From a virus, in IMG/VR virus record IMGVR_UViG_3300025889_000243, positions 1 to 42,265 of that record: DNA of 42,265 nt; one strand, given 5' to 3'. Below the pieces are notes generated by a model. It made no database searches, was not told the DNA's origin, and saw nothing but the letters and a program-made list of their open reading frames with translations. Shown here in pieces: positions 23,687 to 31,909 of the stretch. The position numbers and the translations under genes were made by a program. Position 1 is the stretch's first letter. The number at the start of each line of letters is the position of its first letter.

Positions 23687-23974
23687 ATGAAGAAATTAAG
23701 AGAAATTGTAAAAGATGCCTATAAATGTGAAGGATTAATTTATCAGTTTGAGGAGATTGATGCTTCAGATAATTATTTAGGAATTACTTGGAAATCTGAT
23801 TTAACAATTGAAGAGCAAGTCAATAAAGTTTATAGTGATAAAGGTATTATTGCAGAGGCACTCAATCGTTATGATATTGGTTTGTGTAATCCTGATGATA
23901 AAGATTACCGAAAAGAAAATAGACAGATAAAGAAATTCTTAGACAAATATCATCCAAAATGGAGTGAAAAATGA
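23687..23974 (+). CDS. Hypothetical early protein
   Basis: I do not recognise the 95-residue protein. It starts MKKLREIVKDAYKCEGLIYQ and ends in a basic helix (NRQIKKFLDKYHPKWSEK). AAAGG lies 7 nt before the ATG. It is the first gene of the rightward operon, where phages often place host-takeover proteins. Its stop overlaps the next ATG (ATGA). Confidence 0.8.
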   Translation: MKKLREIVKDAYKCEGLIYQFEEIDASDNYLGITWKSDLTIEEQVNKVYSDKGIIAEALNRYDIGLCNPDDKDYRKENRQIKKFLDKYHPKWSEK

Positions 23975-24252
23975 ATTGGATAATAGCAGAAGATCCTTAT
24001 GAAGTTAAGGTAGATAGAAAAGTAGAAATAGATGTAGTTTGGCATCTTATAGAGGATGGAGATTTTGAGTTGTCAGACTCTGATTGTGGTGTTGTAGTAA
24101 TGGAACCCACAAAATGTCCTCAATTTAAACTTATATCAGCTACAGACCCCGATGGAAATGAAGTTGAACTCTCAGATAAAGAAGTTGAGGATGCTGAGAA
24201 TAAAGCTATAGATGAATACTGGGATTGTATGAAAGATAAAAGCGAACTGTAG
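23971..24252 (+). CDS. Hypothetical acidic early protein
   Basis: The 93-residue protein is very acidic (WHLIEDGDFELSDSDCGVVV, DKEVEDAENKAIDEYWDCMK). Such charge is typical of small phage proteins that mimic DNA or block host enzymes, but nothing more specific can be read. A copy of the oriented motif lies inside the gene and encodes DPDGNEVEL (24142-24163). Confidence 0.75.
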   Translation: MNWIIAEDPYEVKVDRKVEIDVVWHLIEDGDFELSDSDCGVVVMEPTKCPQFKLISATDPDGNEVELSDKEVEDAENKAIDEYWDCMKDKSEL

Positions 24253-24264
24253 AAAGGAAATAAA

Positions 24265-24396
24265 ATGACTAAACACGAAGAACTTTTGGAGTGGCTAAAG
24301 ACTTGCCCAGTAGATTACATTCGTCATGGTACGATGAAAATTAAAGACAAATCAGGTCAGATTGTAGTTACATTTGATGTTATGGAGAATAAATAA
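24265..24396 (+). CDS. Hypothetical 43-residue protein
   Basis: The gene starts at the ATG at 24265 after AGAAAGGAAATAAA and reads MTKHEELLEWLKTCPVDYIR followed by HGTMKIKDKSGQIVVTFDV. It ends ENK, and its stop overlaps the next ATG (TAATG). The helix-then-strands layout and good ribosome site support a real gene. Function unknown. Confidence 0.68.
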   Translation: MTKHEELLEWLKTCPVDYIRHGTMKIKDKSGQIVVTFDVMENK

Positions 24397-24587
24397 TGAG
24401 TGAAGATAGTTACATTATAGCGTTGTTAACAAATAAAGACTACATAATACAATTAGATGTAGGCAGAAGTTATAGTAGAATGGCGGCTATGGACAGGGCA
24501 GAGATGCTAGAAAAAAACTGTTGGTTAGAGAAGGAAGCTCTTGACGGTAAGAAGTTTATAGCGTACAGTAAGAATCAGGTAACATGA
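24396..24587 (+). CDS. Hypothetical small protein
   Basis: The 63-residue protein starts MSEDSYIIALLTNKDYIIQL and continues with a helix (MAAMDRAEMLEKNCWLEKEA). The ATG overlaps the stop of the gene before it. No family recognised. Confidence 0.7.
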   Translation: MSEDSYIIALLTNKDYIIQLDVGRSYSRMAAMDRAEMLEKNCWLEKEALDGKKFIAYSKNQVT

Positions 24588-24599
24588 TAGGAGATTAAC

Positions 24600-24893
24600 A
24601 TGATAGATCCAATAGCAGTAAGTAACATCTTAGGTGATGAAGTAGGTAAAGAAGTGACAGTCAAGTTCCTTAAAGATAACGGTGAGGAAAGAACTTATAC
24701 AGGCTTGATCAACTCTAAGGATGGACTAAAGAACAATGAACGTGGTAAGACTACTACTGAGATGTTCGAATCACATGGTATAGTACCTCTAAAAACTGCC
24801 GATGGTTACAAGTCATTTAAAGTTCATAGGGTACTTGCAATGAAGACAAGCGATAGACATATATACTGTATGGGTTCGCATATAGAAGATTAA
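24600..24893 (+). CDS. SH3-like beta-barrel protein (WYL_2/DUF2693-like)
   Basis: The 97-residue protein has GKEVTVKFLKDNGEERTYTG, then GIVPLKTADGYKSFKVHRVL. The layout of a strand pair, an insert and a final strand pair ending SFKVHRVLAMK resembles small Sm/SH3-like phage proteins (DUF2693, WYL_2). Those are common in marine phages and may bind nucleic acid or regulate transcription. The match is from memory and moderate. AGGAGATTAAC precedes the ATG. Confidence 0.55.
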   Translation: MIDPIAVSNILGDEVGKEVTVKFLKDNGEERTYTGLINSKDGLKNNERGKTTTEMFESHGIVPLKTADGYKSFKVHRVLAMKTSDRHIYCMGSHIED

Positions 24894-24909
24894 TCTAGGG
24901 GGTATACCG

Positions 24910-25104
24910 ATGGAAAATGAGAGTAAATCGTCAATAAAATATAGCAATAACAAGGGAGTAGGTTTTATACTAAGGATTGTCCGATACCTTCTAGGGAAAA
25001 TGACTGATGTAGATAAAACTGATCCCGTTGACGATTGGGCTAAAAACATAGATAAACTACCTAAACCACCAGTTAAACCACCAGTTAAAAAGGAAGACAA
25101 ATGA
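24910..25104 (+). CDS. Hypothetical protein with Pro-rich tail; start codon lies in the motif
   Basis: The 64-residue basic protein starts MENESKSSIKYSNNKGVGFI and ends LPKPPVKPPVKKEDK. Its ATG is the ATGG of a motif copy (ATACCGATGGAAAATGA, 24904-24920), so the motif here sets the first codons. GGGGG lies 6-10 nt upstream as a weak ribosome site. No family recognised. Confidence 0.6.
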   Translation: MENESKSSIKYSNNKGVGFILRIVRYLLGKMTDVDKTDPVDDWAKNIDKLPKPPVKPPVKKEDK

Positions 25105-25667
25105 ATAGATTTATAGTTGACCATGACCCTCAAGATATAGCTAGGGCATTATGTGACCAACATATTGTTAAGATGCCACTCGAAGAAGCACAGATGTTAT
25201 GTACTGCACTGTGGCATCATGCACCTGACTATGCAGAAGAACATAACCTGTATAGAGCCGTACATCAAAAGCATCCATGTACTCTATGGGCTATGGAGAC
25301 TCAGAGTAACTATAGGTTTGCTTGGAGATTGTATGATGCTATGCTTGATGAGTATACACATAGGTATGGTAAGAAGCATGGTTGTGCTAAACACTATGGT
25401 GTTCTCCTCCAAGGTGCCTACTACATACCCGAAGGTCCTCGAACACCGCACCCTCAGTGTTTCTCAGGACATGATGACCTTAAGACAGATGAAGACTATC
25501 CTATCAGAGCCTATCGTCAATTCTATAAGCGTTGTAAGATGTCCTTTGCACGTTGGAACAAAGATAGATCTATGCCTGAGTGGTTGCAGGAGGGTATATA
25601 TAAAGACGACTTAGTAACAAAACCTTTAGGGTCAGTAGATCTAAGTGAGTATGGTTTAAACGTATAA
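25101..25667 (+). CDS. Conserved marine-phage protein of unknown function
   Basis: The 188-residue protein has a strongly patterned sequence: DHDPQDIARALCDQHIVKMP, LEEAQMLCTALWHH, HPCTLWAMETQSNYRFAWRL and DEYTHRYGKKHGC. From memory, close patterns (DKHVVKM-LE-AQ-L, HPC-W) are found in many marine phages and bacteria without assigned function. The conserved Asp/His/Glu could build an active site. It sits just before the sigma-like gene. The 4-nt overlap with the gene before suggests coupling. Confidence 0.7.
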   Translation: MNRFIVDHDPQDIARALCDQHIVKMPLEEAQMLCTALWHHAPDYAEEHNLYRAVHQKHPCTLWAMETQSNYRFAWRLYDAMLDEYTHRYGKKHGCAKHYGVLLQGAYYIPEGPRTPHPQCFSGHDDLKTDEDYPIRAYRQFYKRCKMSFARWNKDRSMPEWLQEGIYKDDLVTKPLGSVDLSEYGLNV

Positions 25668-25682
25668 CAGGAAAGAGTTATT

Positions 25683-26291
25683 ATGAATGAGAAAGAGATA
25701 CTTAAGATCTGTAAGAAGATAGCATTTAAGTACAACAGGCCAGACTTACACGATGATTTAGTGTCAGAATGTGTAGTTGAATGCTACGAGCAGATGTCTA
25801 AAGGGAACACTCACCCTGCTAACCTGTATAGAATGGCTAACAGAAAGGTACATGACTTCGTTAATCTTAAGTCTCTTCCTGTTAGTGTCCCTATTAGAGA
25901 GGAAGCAAGAACCATAGTAAGAGGTAATGAAATAAAAGTAACATCTATGAATGAGATTGGTATAGAGAACTTATCTAAAGCAGTGAACTCAACCTATGTG
26001 AATGTAGAAGGATATGAAACACAAACACAAGACCATGCAATAGAGTATGAGAGAGAAGAGTACTTTAATCATATACTCAAGATAGCTGAGTTATTTCTTA
26101 CCCCCCTACAATGGAAAATAATACAAATGAAATACTTACAAGATATGTTTCAAGTTGATATAGCTGATGAATTAAAAGTTACGCAACCGTTTATATCTCA
26201 ACAGGAAAATCTAGCACTTGAAACAATTTGTAACAAAACTTTACTTATAGAGAAAAGAAAAATAGTGCTACATAATAAGTGTAAACCTTAA
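25683..26291 (+). CDS. Phage sigma-70-like factor
   Basis: The 202-residue protein looks like a two-domain sigma factor. Residues about 21-60 (DLHDDLVSECVVECYEQMSK, LYRMANRKVHDFV) resemble region 2 (compare DLVQE/ANRxxxD patterns). Residues about 139-182 (LTPLQWKIIQMKYLQDMFQV, DIADELKVTQPFISQQENLA) are a region 4 helix-turn-helix. Regions 1 and 3 are reduced, as in small phage or ECF-like factors. Its 3' end overlaps promoter copy 2. It likely directs RNA polymerase to the 41-nt phage promoters; that pairing is inferred. Confidence 0.75.
   Translation: MNEKEILKICKKIAFKYNRPDLHDDLVSECVVECYEQMSKGNTHPANLYRMANRKVHDFVNLKSLPVSVPIREEARTIVRGNEIKVTSMNEIGIENLSKAVNSTYVNVEGYETQTQDHAIEYEREEYFNHILKIAELFLTPLQWKIIQMKYLQDMFQVDIADELKVTQPFISQQENLALETICNKTLLIEKRKIVLHNKCKP
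26240..26280 (+). promoter_or_regulatory. Phage promoter element copy 2 (primase-helicase)
   Basis: TTTACTTATA (26240-26249), 13 nt, then AAAATAGTGCTACATA and ATAAGT up to 26280. The total length of 41 nt equals copies 1 and 3. It lies inside the last codons of the sigma-like gene and is followed by a leader with three AACGTAAGT sites (26291-26364), as in copy 1. Confidence 0.75.
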
Positions 26292-26364
26292 ACGTAAGTA
26301 TAACGTAAGTTAAAACTATATTAATAATACTACATAAGTTAAATAACGTAAGTTAATACTTAAG
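26291..26364 (+). promoter_or_regulatory. AACGTAAGT repeats in the primase-helicase leader
   Basis: AACGTAAGT occurs at 26291, 26302 and 26346, with ACATAAGT at 26332. The last is part of a 23-nt unit (26342-26364) that differs from the terS leader unit by two bases. It ends in CTTAAGAGGAAATAG, which includes the ribosome site of the next gene, so a factor or RNA fold here could also affect translation. Confidence 0.6.
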
Positions 26365-26374
26365 AGGAAATAGA

Positions 26375-27949
26375 ATGTCAGAAGAGAGAAAACACCAACC
26401 TTGTCCTTATGTTGACTGTAAGTCGAGTGATGCATTTAGTTATAACACTGGTGGTTATGGTATATGCTTTTCTTGTAACAGAAAGTACCCATCTAAAGAT
26501 ACTATGTTTAGTTGGGCTAAAGATAAATATCCTGTAGAAGAGAGGAATGATATGAATACTGTTGTAGATTACACCCCTAAGAATATTGAAGATATAGGTA
26601 CGTGGAAATATGAAGCTATGCGTGGTGTTAATGCGTCTACAATGCAAGACTTTAATGTTAGGACCTATGCAGACAGACAAGAATACATATACCCCAGTGG
26701 GGGAATTAAGGTTAGAAAGTTAAGTGAGAAGGTATTTTATACTAAAGATAACTTTAGAGGTGATGAGTTGTTTGGTATGAATATGTTTACCGCAGGATCA
26801 TCTAAGATGGTAACTGTAACAGAAGGTGAACTTGATGCTTTATCTGTAGCCCAGATGCTTAAGAGCGGTTACACTACACCTGTAGTCTCATTACCATCAG
26901 CTACCCCATCGAGGAAATTATGGGAAAACTGTAAAGAATGGTTAGATAGTTTTGAGAAGATTATTCTGTCTGTAGATAACGATGAAGCAGGGAATGCAGT
27001 AGCTGACAGAATGGCTAAGTTGTTTCCTAATAAGGTCTATAGAGTACCTCACGACAAGTATAAGGATGCTAATGAGTTTCTACAGGATAATGCTAATCAG
27101 GAGTTTAAGTCTGCTTGGTGGAATGCTAAGAAGTACACACCAGAGAATATACTTAACACTACAGATCAGTTCTTATCTTTATATCACGATACACCAGAGC
27201 ATCAGTATGTTCCTACAGGGATAGAAGCATTGGATGAGAAGATACTTGGTTTGATGCAGGGTCATTTTACTGTCATTAAAGCACAGACTGGTATAGGTAA
27301 GACTGAAGTTATGAGGTACTTAGAGTATAACTTCCTTAAGCAAGGTGTACCTATTGCCGCATGGCACTTAGAAGAAACTAAACTTAGGACACTGTTAGGT
27401 TTAGTATCGTATGAGTTGAAAGATAATGTAACTAGAAGAGACTTAATAGATGGCAAGGGCGTAGAGGATAAGGTTGTAGGTGCTATTGAATCTTTAACAA
27501 AGGATGAGTTGTTCTATCAATTCTACCTTGGTGATGGTCAGAGTGCAGAAGAACTTATAGATCAGATACGTTTCTTTAGTCAGGCTTGTGGTTGTAAGTT
27601 TGTATTCTTTGAACCTATACAGGATGTTGTAGCAGGTAGATCAGAGTCAACAAAAGAGGAGTTACTTGCAGATTTATCTATACGGTTGTCTAAGTTAGCG
27701 GCAGAACTTAATGTAGGTATTGTAACGATTGCACATACGAATGAAGATGGCGATCCTAAGTATTGTAAAATGATAGGCCAACGTGCATCAGTTATTATAG
27801 ATTTACAGAGGGATAAAGAAGCTGATGATGTAGATGAACGTAACACTACATACATTAGTGTACAAAAGAATAGACCTTGTTCAGAGGAAGGTAGAGCAGG
27901 GCGTATGAGATTTAACATGGAAACATTTACATTAAAGGAAGTTGTATGA
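26375..27949 (+). CDS. Primase-helicase (T7 gp4-like)
   Basis: The 524-residue protein has an N-terminal zinc-binding domain (C10, C15, C31, C34), a TOPRIM primase (TEGELDA at 149-155, SVDNDEAG at 199-206) and a RecA-type hexameric helicase with Walker A AQTGIGKT at 303-310 and a Walker-B-like CKFVFFEPIQDV. It unwinds the fork and lays primers for the phage polymerase. The acidic C-terminal tail of T7 gp4 is absent (end TLKEVV). AAGAGGAAATAGA gives a good ribosome site. It overlaps the polymerase gene by 4 nt. Confidence 0.94.
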   Translation: MSEERKHQPCPYVDCKSSDAFSYNTGGYGICFSCNRKYPSKDTMFSWAKDKYPVEERNDMNTVVDYTPKNIEDIGTWKYEAMRGVNASTMQDFNVRTYADRQEYIYPSGGIKVRKLSEKVFYTKDNFRGDELFGMNMFTAGSSKMVTVTEGELDALSVAQMLKSGYTTPVVSLPSATPSRKLWENCKEWLDSFEKIILSVDNDEAGNAVADRMAKLFPNKVYRVPHDKYKDANEFLQDNANQEFKSAWWNAKKYTPENILNTTDQFLSLYHDTPEHQYVPTGIEALDEKILGLMQGHFTVIKAQTGIGKTEVMRYLEYNFLKQGVPIAAWHLEETKLRTLLGLVSYELKDNVTRRDLIDGKGVEDKVVGAIESLTKDELFYQFYLGDGQSAEELIDQIRFFSQACGCKFVFFEPIQDVVAGRSESTKEELLADLSIRLSKLAAELNVGIVTIAHTNEDGDPKYCKMIGQRASVIIDLQRDKEADDVDERNTTYISVQKNRPCSEEGRAGRMRFNMETFTLKEVV

Positions 27950-29784
27950 TTTTTGATATAGAAACTGATGGCCTTTTAGATGACCTAACTAAGATTCACG
28001 TTATGTCATACTCCCCCGATGGAAATAAGGTCTATCATACCCACGACTATGATGAGATGAGAAGACTCCTGTTAGAAGCTGATAAACTTATCGGTCATAA
28101 CATCATAAGATTTGACATCCCTGCGGTGGAAAATGTGCTTAAGATTAAGGTCAAGGCTACTTTAATAGACACTCTAGCTTTGTCTTGGTATCTAAATCAT
28201 CACAGACCTAAGCATGGACTAGAAGGTTATGGTGAAGACTACGGTGTACCTAAACCACAAATAGAGGACTGGAATAATTTAACTCCAGAAGAGTATGCTC
28301 ATAGATGTGATGAGGATGTAAAAATAAATAGTAGGTTATGGAGAGACTTAGGTTATAAGTTAAGTAAGTTGTATCCTAATCCGATTGATAGAGATAAGTT
28401 CATAGACTACCTTAGTTTTAAGTTGGATTGTGCAAGAGAACAAGAGGCCCTACAGTGGAAATTAGACGTAAAGAAAGCTACTGAATACAAAGATGAGTGG
28501 GAAAAGCTAAGAGAAGAAAAGATAGAACAGTTAGCTGATGCTATGCCGAGAAAGGATATTACAAGAATAGCTAACAAACCTAAAGTTATGTACAAGAAAG
28601 ACGGTGAACTTAGTTCTCATGGAGAGCGTTGGGTTGATCTATGTAAGGAATACAGAATGCCTGTAACGACACAAACTTTTGTAGTTAAGACAGGTGAAGA
28701 AAAAGCTAACCCTAACTCGACTGATCAGGTTAAAGATTGGTTGTTTTCTATTGGTTGGCGGCCTCAAACATTTAAGTTCTTAAGAGATAAAGTTACTGGT
28801 AAAGAAAGGAAGATAGAACAAGTTAGAAAAGGTAGTGAGTTGTGCCCTTCTGTAAAGAGATTGTCTAGTGTAGACCCTAGGATTGATTTGCTAGATGGGT
28901 TAAGTGTATTGTCTCATAGGATTGGTATAATAAAGTCCTTTGTTGAGTGTGAGAAAGATGGTTACTTACAAGCTACTATTGCAGGGTTAACAAACACCTT
29001 GAGGTTTAAACACGCAAAACCTTTAGTTAATCTACCGTCTGTAGATAAGCCATATGGTGAAGAGATACGTAGTTGTCTTACATCACCAGAAGATTACATT
29101 CTATGTGGTGCTGACATGACGAGTTTAGAAGACACAACCAAGAGACACTACATGAAACCCTTAGATCCTAATTACGTAGAAGAGATGTCAAAAGAAGGAT
29201 TTGACCCACATTTAGATTTAGCTAAACACGCAGGTTTAATATCTCAAGAGGATATAGATAAGCACAATTCTGGAGAGAAAAGCCTTAAGGATTTAAGGAA
29301 GAACTACAAAGTTGTTAACTACAGTGCTACGTATGGTGTAGGAGCCTCTACGTTGGCTCGTAACACTGGTATGAGTGCTTCTGAGGCAAAAAACTTATTA
29401 GAAGCGTTCTGGTCACGTAACTGGTCTGTGGAGGCCGTAGCGAAGGGTGTAAGAATTAAGGAATTGTTTGGTTCTATGTGGCTACAAAACCCAGTTTCTA
29501 ACTTTTGGTACTCTCTTAGAAGTGAGAAAGATAGGTTTTCTACTCTAAATCAGGGAACAGGTGTTTATTGTTTTGATAATTGGGTAAAGTTTTGTAGACA
29601 ACAGGGGTTAGAGACTGTTGGTCAGTTTCACGATGAGGTTATAGCCTTAGTAAAAAGGGGAAAAGAGGATGAAGTAGTCAGTATTATGCATAACTCTATA
29701 AGAGATTTAAATCAGTTGTTAAAGTTAAATGTAGATTTAGGTATGGAAGCCCAGTTTGGAAACAATTATGCTGAAATACACTAA
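27946..29784 (+). CDS. Family A DNA polymerase (T7-like, 3'-5' exonuclease plus polymerase)
   Basis: The 612-residue enzyme has an N-terminal DnaQ-like proofreading domain (FDIETDG at 3-9 with D4 and E6; GHNIIRFDIP), and the polymerase with motif A ADMTSLED (D390), motif B RKNYKVVNYSATYG (R451, K455, Y463) and motif C HDE (562-564). The residue equal to E. coli Pol I F762 is Tyr459, as in T7; in marine surveys this goes with virulent phages. Three copies of the oriented motif lie in the gene. It copies the phage genome with the primase-helicase. Confidence 0.95.
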   Translation: MIFDIETDGLLDDLTKIHVMSYSPDGNKVYHTHDYDEMRRLLLEADKLIGHNIIRFDIPAVENVLKIKVKATLIDTLALSWYLNHHRPKHGLEGYGEDYGVPKPQIEDWNNLTPEEYAHRCDEDVKINSRLWRDLGYKLSKLYPNPIDRDKFIDYLSFKLDCAREQEALQWKLDVKKATEYKDEWEKLREEKIEQLADAMPRKDITRIANKPKVMYKKDGELSSHGERWVDLCKEYRMPVTTQTFVVKTGEEKANPNSTDQVKDWLFSIGWRPQTFKFLRDKVTGKERKIEQVRKGSELCPSVKRLSSVDPRIDLLDGLSVLSHRIGIIKSFVECEKDGYLQATIAGLTNTLRFKHAKPLVNLPSVDKPYGEEIRSCLTSPEDYILCGADMTSLEDTTKRHYMKPLDPNYVEEMSKEGFDPHLDLAKHAGLISQEDIDKHNSGEKSLKDLRKNYKVVNYSATYGVGASTLARNTGMSASEAKNLLEAFWSRNWSVEAVAKGVRIKELFGSMWLQNPVSNFWYSLRSEKDRFSTLNQGTGVYCFDNWVKFCRQQGLETVGQFHDEVIALVKRGKEDEVVSIMHNSIRDLNQLLKLNVDLGMEAQFGNNYAEIH

Positions 29785-29796
29785 AAAAATTAATTA

Positions 29797-29837
29797 TTTA
29801 CTTATATTATTCTAAAAAATAGTGCTATATAGTAAGT
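29797..29837 (+). promoter_or_regulatory. Phage promoter element copy 3 (ssb)
   Basis: TTTACTTATA, 13 nt, then AAAATAGTGCTATATA and GTAAGT. The 50-nt stretch from 29792 matches the minus-strand stretch ending at 20371 at all but a few positions, which makes the two a long inverted repeat 9.4 kb apart. It lies 27 nt before the SSB start and lacks the AACGTAAGT leader. Confidence 0.8.
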
Positions 29838-29863
29838 ATCAGTTATAAAAAAGGAATCCGACA

Positions 29864-30415
29864 ATGGCTAAATATGTTATGGAAATGGTACTTGAGTACC
29901 CAAAAGTATTTGAAGAGAACTTAGACATGGGGAACCCTGATGGGCCTCGTGCCGCACAAGCGATTGCTCAAAAGGGCGGTCAGTTTATAGTTAATGGTTA
30001 CTTTACTAACGAGGATCAGATTGATCAGTTATACGGTGATGGACTTGATCCTGCTCCTATGAACTCCTCTAGGGTTATACAGGGCAATTCACAGTTTGGT
30101 ATAGGTAAGTTTATGAAACTCAAACGTGATAAAAACAACATTAAAGTGTTCCAAGATAAGTCTGGAAAGGATGTTGAAGTTGATTATGGTGGGGCACCTA
30201 AAGTAGTTGATCTAACGAAAGGAGAAGATAAAAAACGTATGTGGTCTTTTGTTGATGATGGTCCTCTAGGTAATGGCACTAAAGCTAAAGTACAGTTTGA
30301 GACTTACGCTAAAGGTGCAGGAGTTAGGCTTATGAATATTGGAGTAGTAGATCATGTTGCATACGAATCTAATTCTGAGCCTTCTGAAGATGACAAATTG
30401 TTTATGGTGGACTAA
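29864..30415 (+). CDS. Single-stranded DNA-binding protein (T7 gp2.5-like)
   Basis: The 183-residue protein follows the polymerase and has its own promoter. It has an OB-fold-like layout (GGQFIVNGYFTNEDQIDQLY, GNSQFGIGKFMKLKRDKNNI, KAKVQFETYAKGAGVRLMNI) and an acidic C-terminus ending EPSEDDKLFMVD, as expected for phage SSBs whose tail contacts polymerase and helicase. There is no single decisive motif; the call rests on fold pattern, tail and place. AAAAGGAATCC precedes the ATG. Confidence 0.7.
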   Translation: MAKYVMEMVLEYPKVFEENLDMGNPDGPRAAQAIAQKGGQFIVNGYFTNEDQIDQLYGDGLDPAPMNSSRVIQGNSQFGIGKFMKLKRDKNNIKVFQDKSGKDVEVDYGGAPKVVDLTKGEDKKRMWSFVDDGPLGNGTKAKVQFETYAKGAGVRLMNIGVVDHVAYESNSEPSEDDKLFMVD

Positions 30416-30616
30416 ATGAAACTTACTATTATCTTTGAGAGTGAAGAAGAATCAGACGGTTACGATGGTAAGGTACACATGGAACGTAAAGTAGTTAAAG
30501 ACTTACATCAGTTAGCTTGGGCTTTTCACGAAGCTACTAAAGCAGTAGGTTTTGATTACGTAAAAAGTGTAGCATTTGAAAAAGATAATGGTGAGATGGT
30601 TTGGAGTGAGCTTTAA
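30416..30616 (+). CDS. Hypothetical small protein between ssb and exonuclease
   Basis: The 66-residue protein starts MKLTIIFESEEESDGYDGKV and looks like strand-helix-strand (LHQLAWAFHEATKAVGFDYV). It starts right after the ssb stop and its stop overlaps the exonuclease start (TAATG). From its position it may be an accessory of replication or recombination. No family recognised. Confidence 0.75.
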   Translation: MKLTIIFESEEESDGYDGKVHMERKVVKDLHQLAWAFHEATKAVGFDYVKSVAFEKDNGEMVWSEL

Positions 30617-31326
30617 TGGATAGGGGAAAAGTACTGATCGACGGTGATATTGTAGCCTATAGATCAGCCTTCGCTACCCAAGACTTAAGTTCTGTTGATG
30701 CTAAAGCTAAGGCAGATGAATTAATAGAGTTTATATTAGAGCAAACTACCGTGTTCCCTACACCTGATGATTACATAATTTTCCTAACTGGTGTAGGGAA
30801 CTTTCGTCACGAAATATCTAAGACCCATAAGTATAAAGGTAACAGGTCAGATAGCGAAAAGCCAATTCATTTACCCATTATAAGAGAACATTTTGTAAGT
30901 AGATACGGAGCTATAGTTAGTGAAGGAGAAGAAGCCGATGACCTTATAGCGAAAGAAGCAACAAGACTAAACAACAAAGCAGTTGTAGCATCTATAGATA
31001 AAGATATGTTACAGATACCTTGTTGGCATTTTAATTTTGGTAAGAATGAGTGGAAAAAAGTAAGTAAGTGGGAAGGCTTAAAGTTTTTTTATACTCAGAT
31101 ATTAACTGGAGATAGGGCAGATAACATAGTTGGTTTGTGGAAGGTAGGTCCTGTAAGAGCTTCTAAGATACTACAAGAGTGTAATACAGAGTATGACTTA
31201 TGGAGTGCTTGTTTAGGGGCCTACGATGGAAATAAAGACCGTGTAGTAGAGAATGCTAGGTTACTCTGGTTAAGAAAGAAGGATAATGAAATTTGGCAAC
31301 CTCCGAAAGAAGAAGACACGCTATAA
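30616..31326 (+). CDS. 5'-3' exonuclease (T7 gp6/FEN-like)
   Basis: The 236-residue protein has the acidic metal sites of the FEN/PIN-like family: VLIDGDIVAYR (D9, D11), EADDL (106-110), SIDKDML (126-132) and LTGDRADNIVG (164-173), followed by the helix-3-turn-like KVGPVRASKIL. In T7-like phages this enzyme removes RNA primers and degrades host DNA. It lies between SSB and endonuclease I. A motif copy lies near its 3' end (31216-31237) and encodes AYDGNKD. Confidence 0.88.
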   Translation: MDRGKVLIDGDIVAYRSAFATQDLSSVDAKAKADELIEFILEQTTVFPTPDDYIIFLTGVGNFRHEISKTHKYKGNRSDSEKPIHLPIIREHFVSRYGAIVSEGEEADDLIAKEATRLNNKAVVASIDKDMLQIPCWHFNFGKNEWKKVSKWEGLKFFYTQILTGDRADNIVGLWKVGPVRASKILQECNTEYDLWSACLGAYDGNKDRVVENARLLWLRKKDNEIWQPPKEEDTL

Positions 31327-31691
31327 AAAATGGTTACAGATCTGGTTTAGAGGATGACATATCAAAAGATTTAAAGGATAGAGGTGTACAATTTGAGTAC
31401 GAATCTATGAAAATTTATTGGGAGTTATCTGAAATAAAGTCTTACACACCAGATTTTATATTACCTAATGATTTAATAATAGAAAGCAAAGGGAGATTTA
31501 CTACCGCAGACAGAAAGAAACACTTAAAGATAAAAGGACAGTACCCTGATTTAGATATTAGATTTGTATTCTCAAACTCTCGATCTAAGTTATATAAAGG
31601 TTCTAAGTCTACTTATGCTGACTGGTGTGTTAAACATGGATTTTTATACTCCGACAAAAGGATACCCGAAGAATGGATAAACCAAAAATAA
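31293..31691 (+). CDS. Endonuclease I (T7 gp3-like Holliday junction resolvase)
   Basis: The 132-residue protein has the PD-(D/E)XK site of T7 endonuclease I: E20 (YRSGLED), D54 (YTPDFIL), E64 and K66 (IIESKG). In T7 the residues are E20, D55, E65, K67, so length and spacing agree. The only in-frame start is TTG at 31293, since a stop lies two codons upstream; translation is probably coupled to the exonuclease, which it overlaps by 34 nt. It resolves branched replication intermediates and cuts host DNA. Confidence 0.93.
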   Translation: MATSERRRHAIKNGYRSGLEDDISKDLKDRGVQFEYESMKIYWELSEIKSYTPDFILPNDLIIESKGRFTTADRKKHLKIKGQYPDLDIRFVFSNSRSKLYKGSKSTYADWCVKHGFLYSDKRIPEEWINQK

Positions 31692-31909
31692 CATTTCTTG
31701 TGCATCGCGTACATGATGGTCCGAGAGAAGATAAAGGCGGTACTTGCTGGTTAAACTGTTTAGTTGAAGATACAGAAAACAATGAGTTATTCGATGAGGA
31801 AATACCGTTTATATCTTTTAATGCCGCTTATGAGTTTAAGAGACATTTTGATAAATCTATAGAGCCTATAAAATTTCAATTTAATACTGATAGGAAATAC
31901 GATGCCTAA
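31673..31909 (+). CDS. Hypothetical small protein
   Basis: The 78-residue protein starts MDKPKITFLVHRVHDGPRED and has two Cys-free strand segments and a helix (FNAAYEFKRHFDKSIEPIKF). It overlaps endonuclease I by 19 nt and the metallophosphatase by 8 nt. No family recognised. Confidence 0.7.
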   Translation: MDKPKITFLVHRVHDGPREDKGGTCWLNCLVEDTENNELFDEEIPFISFNAAYEFKRHFDKSIEPIKFQFNTDRKYDA

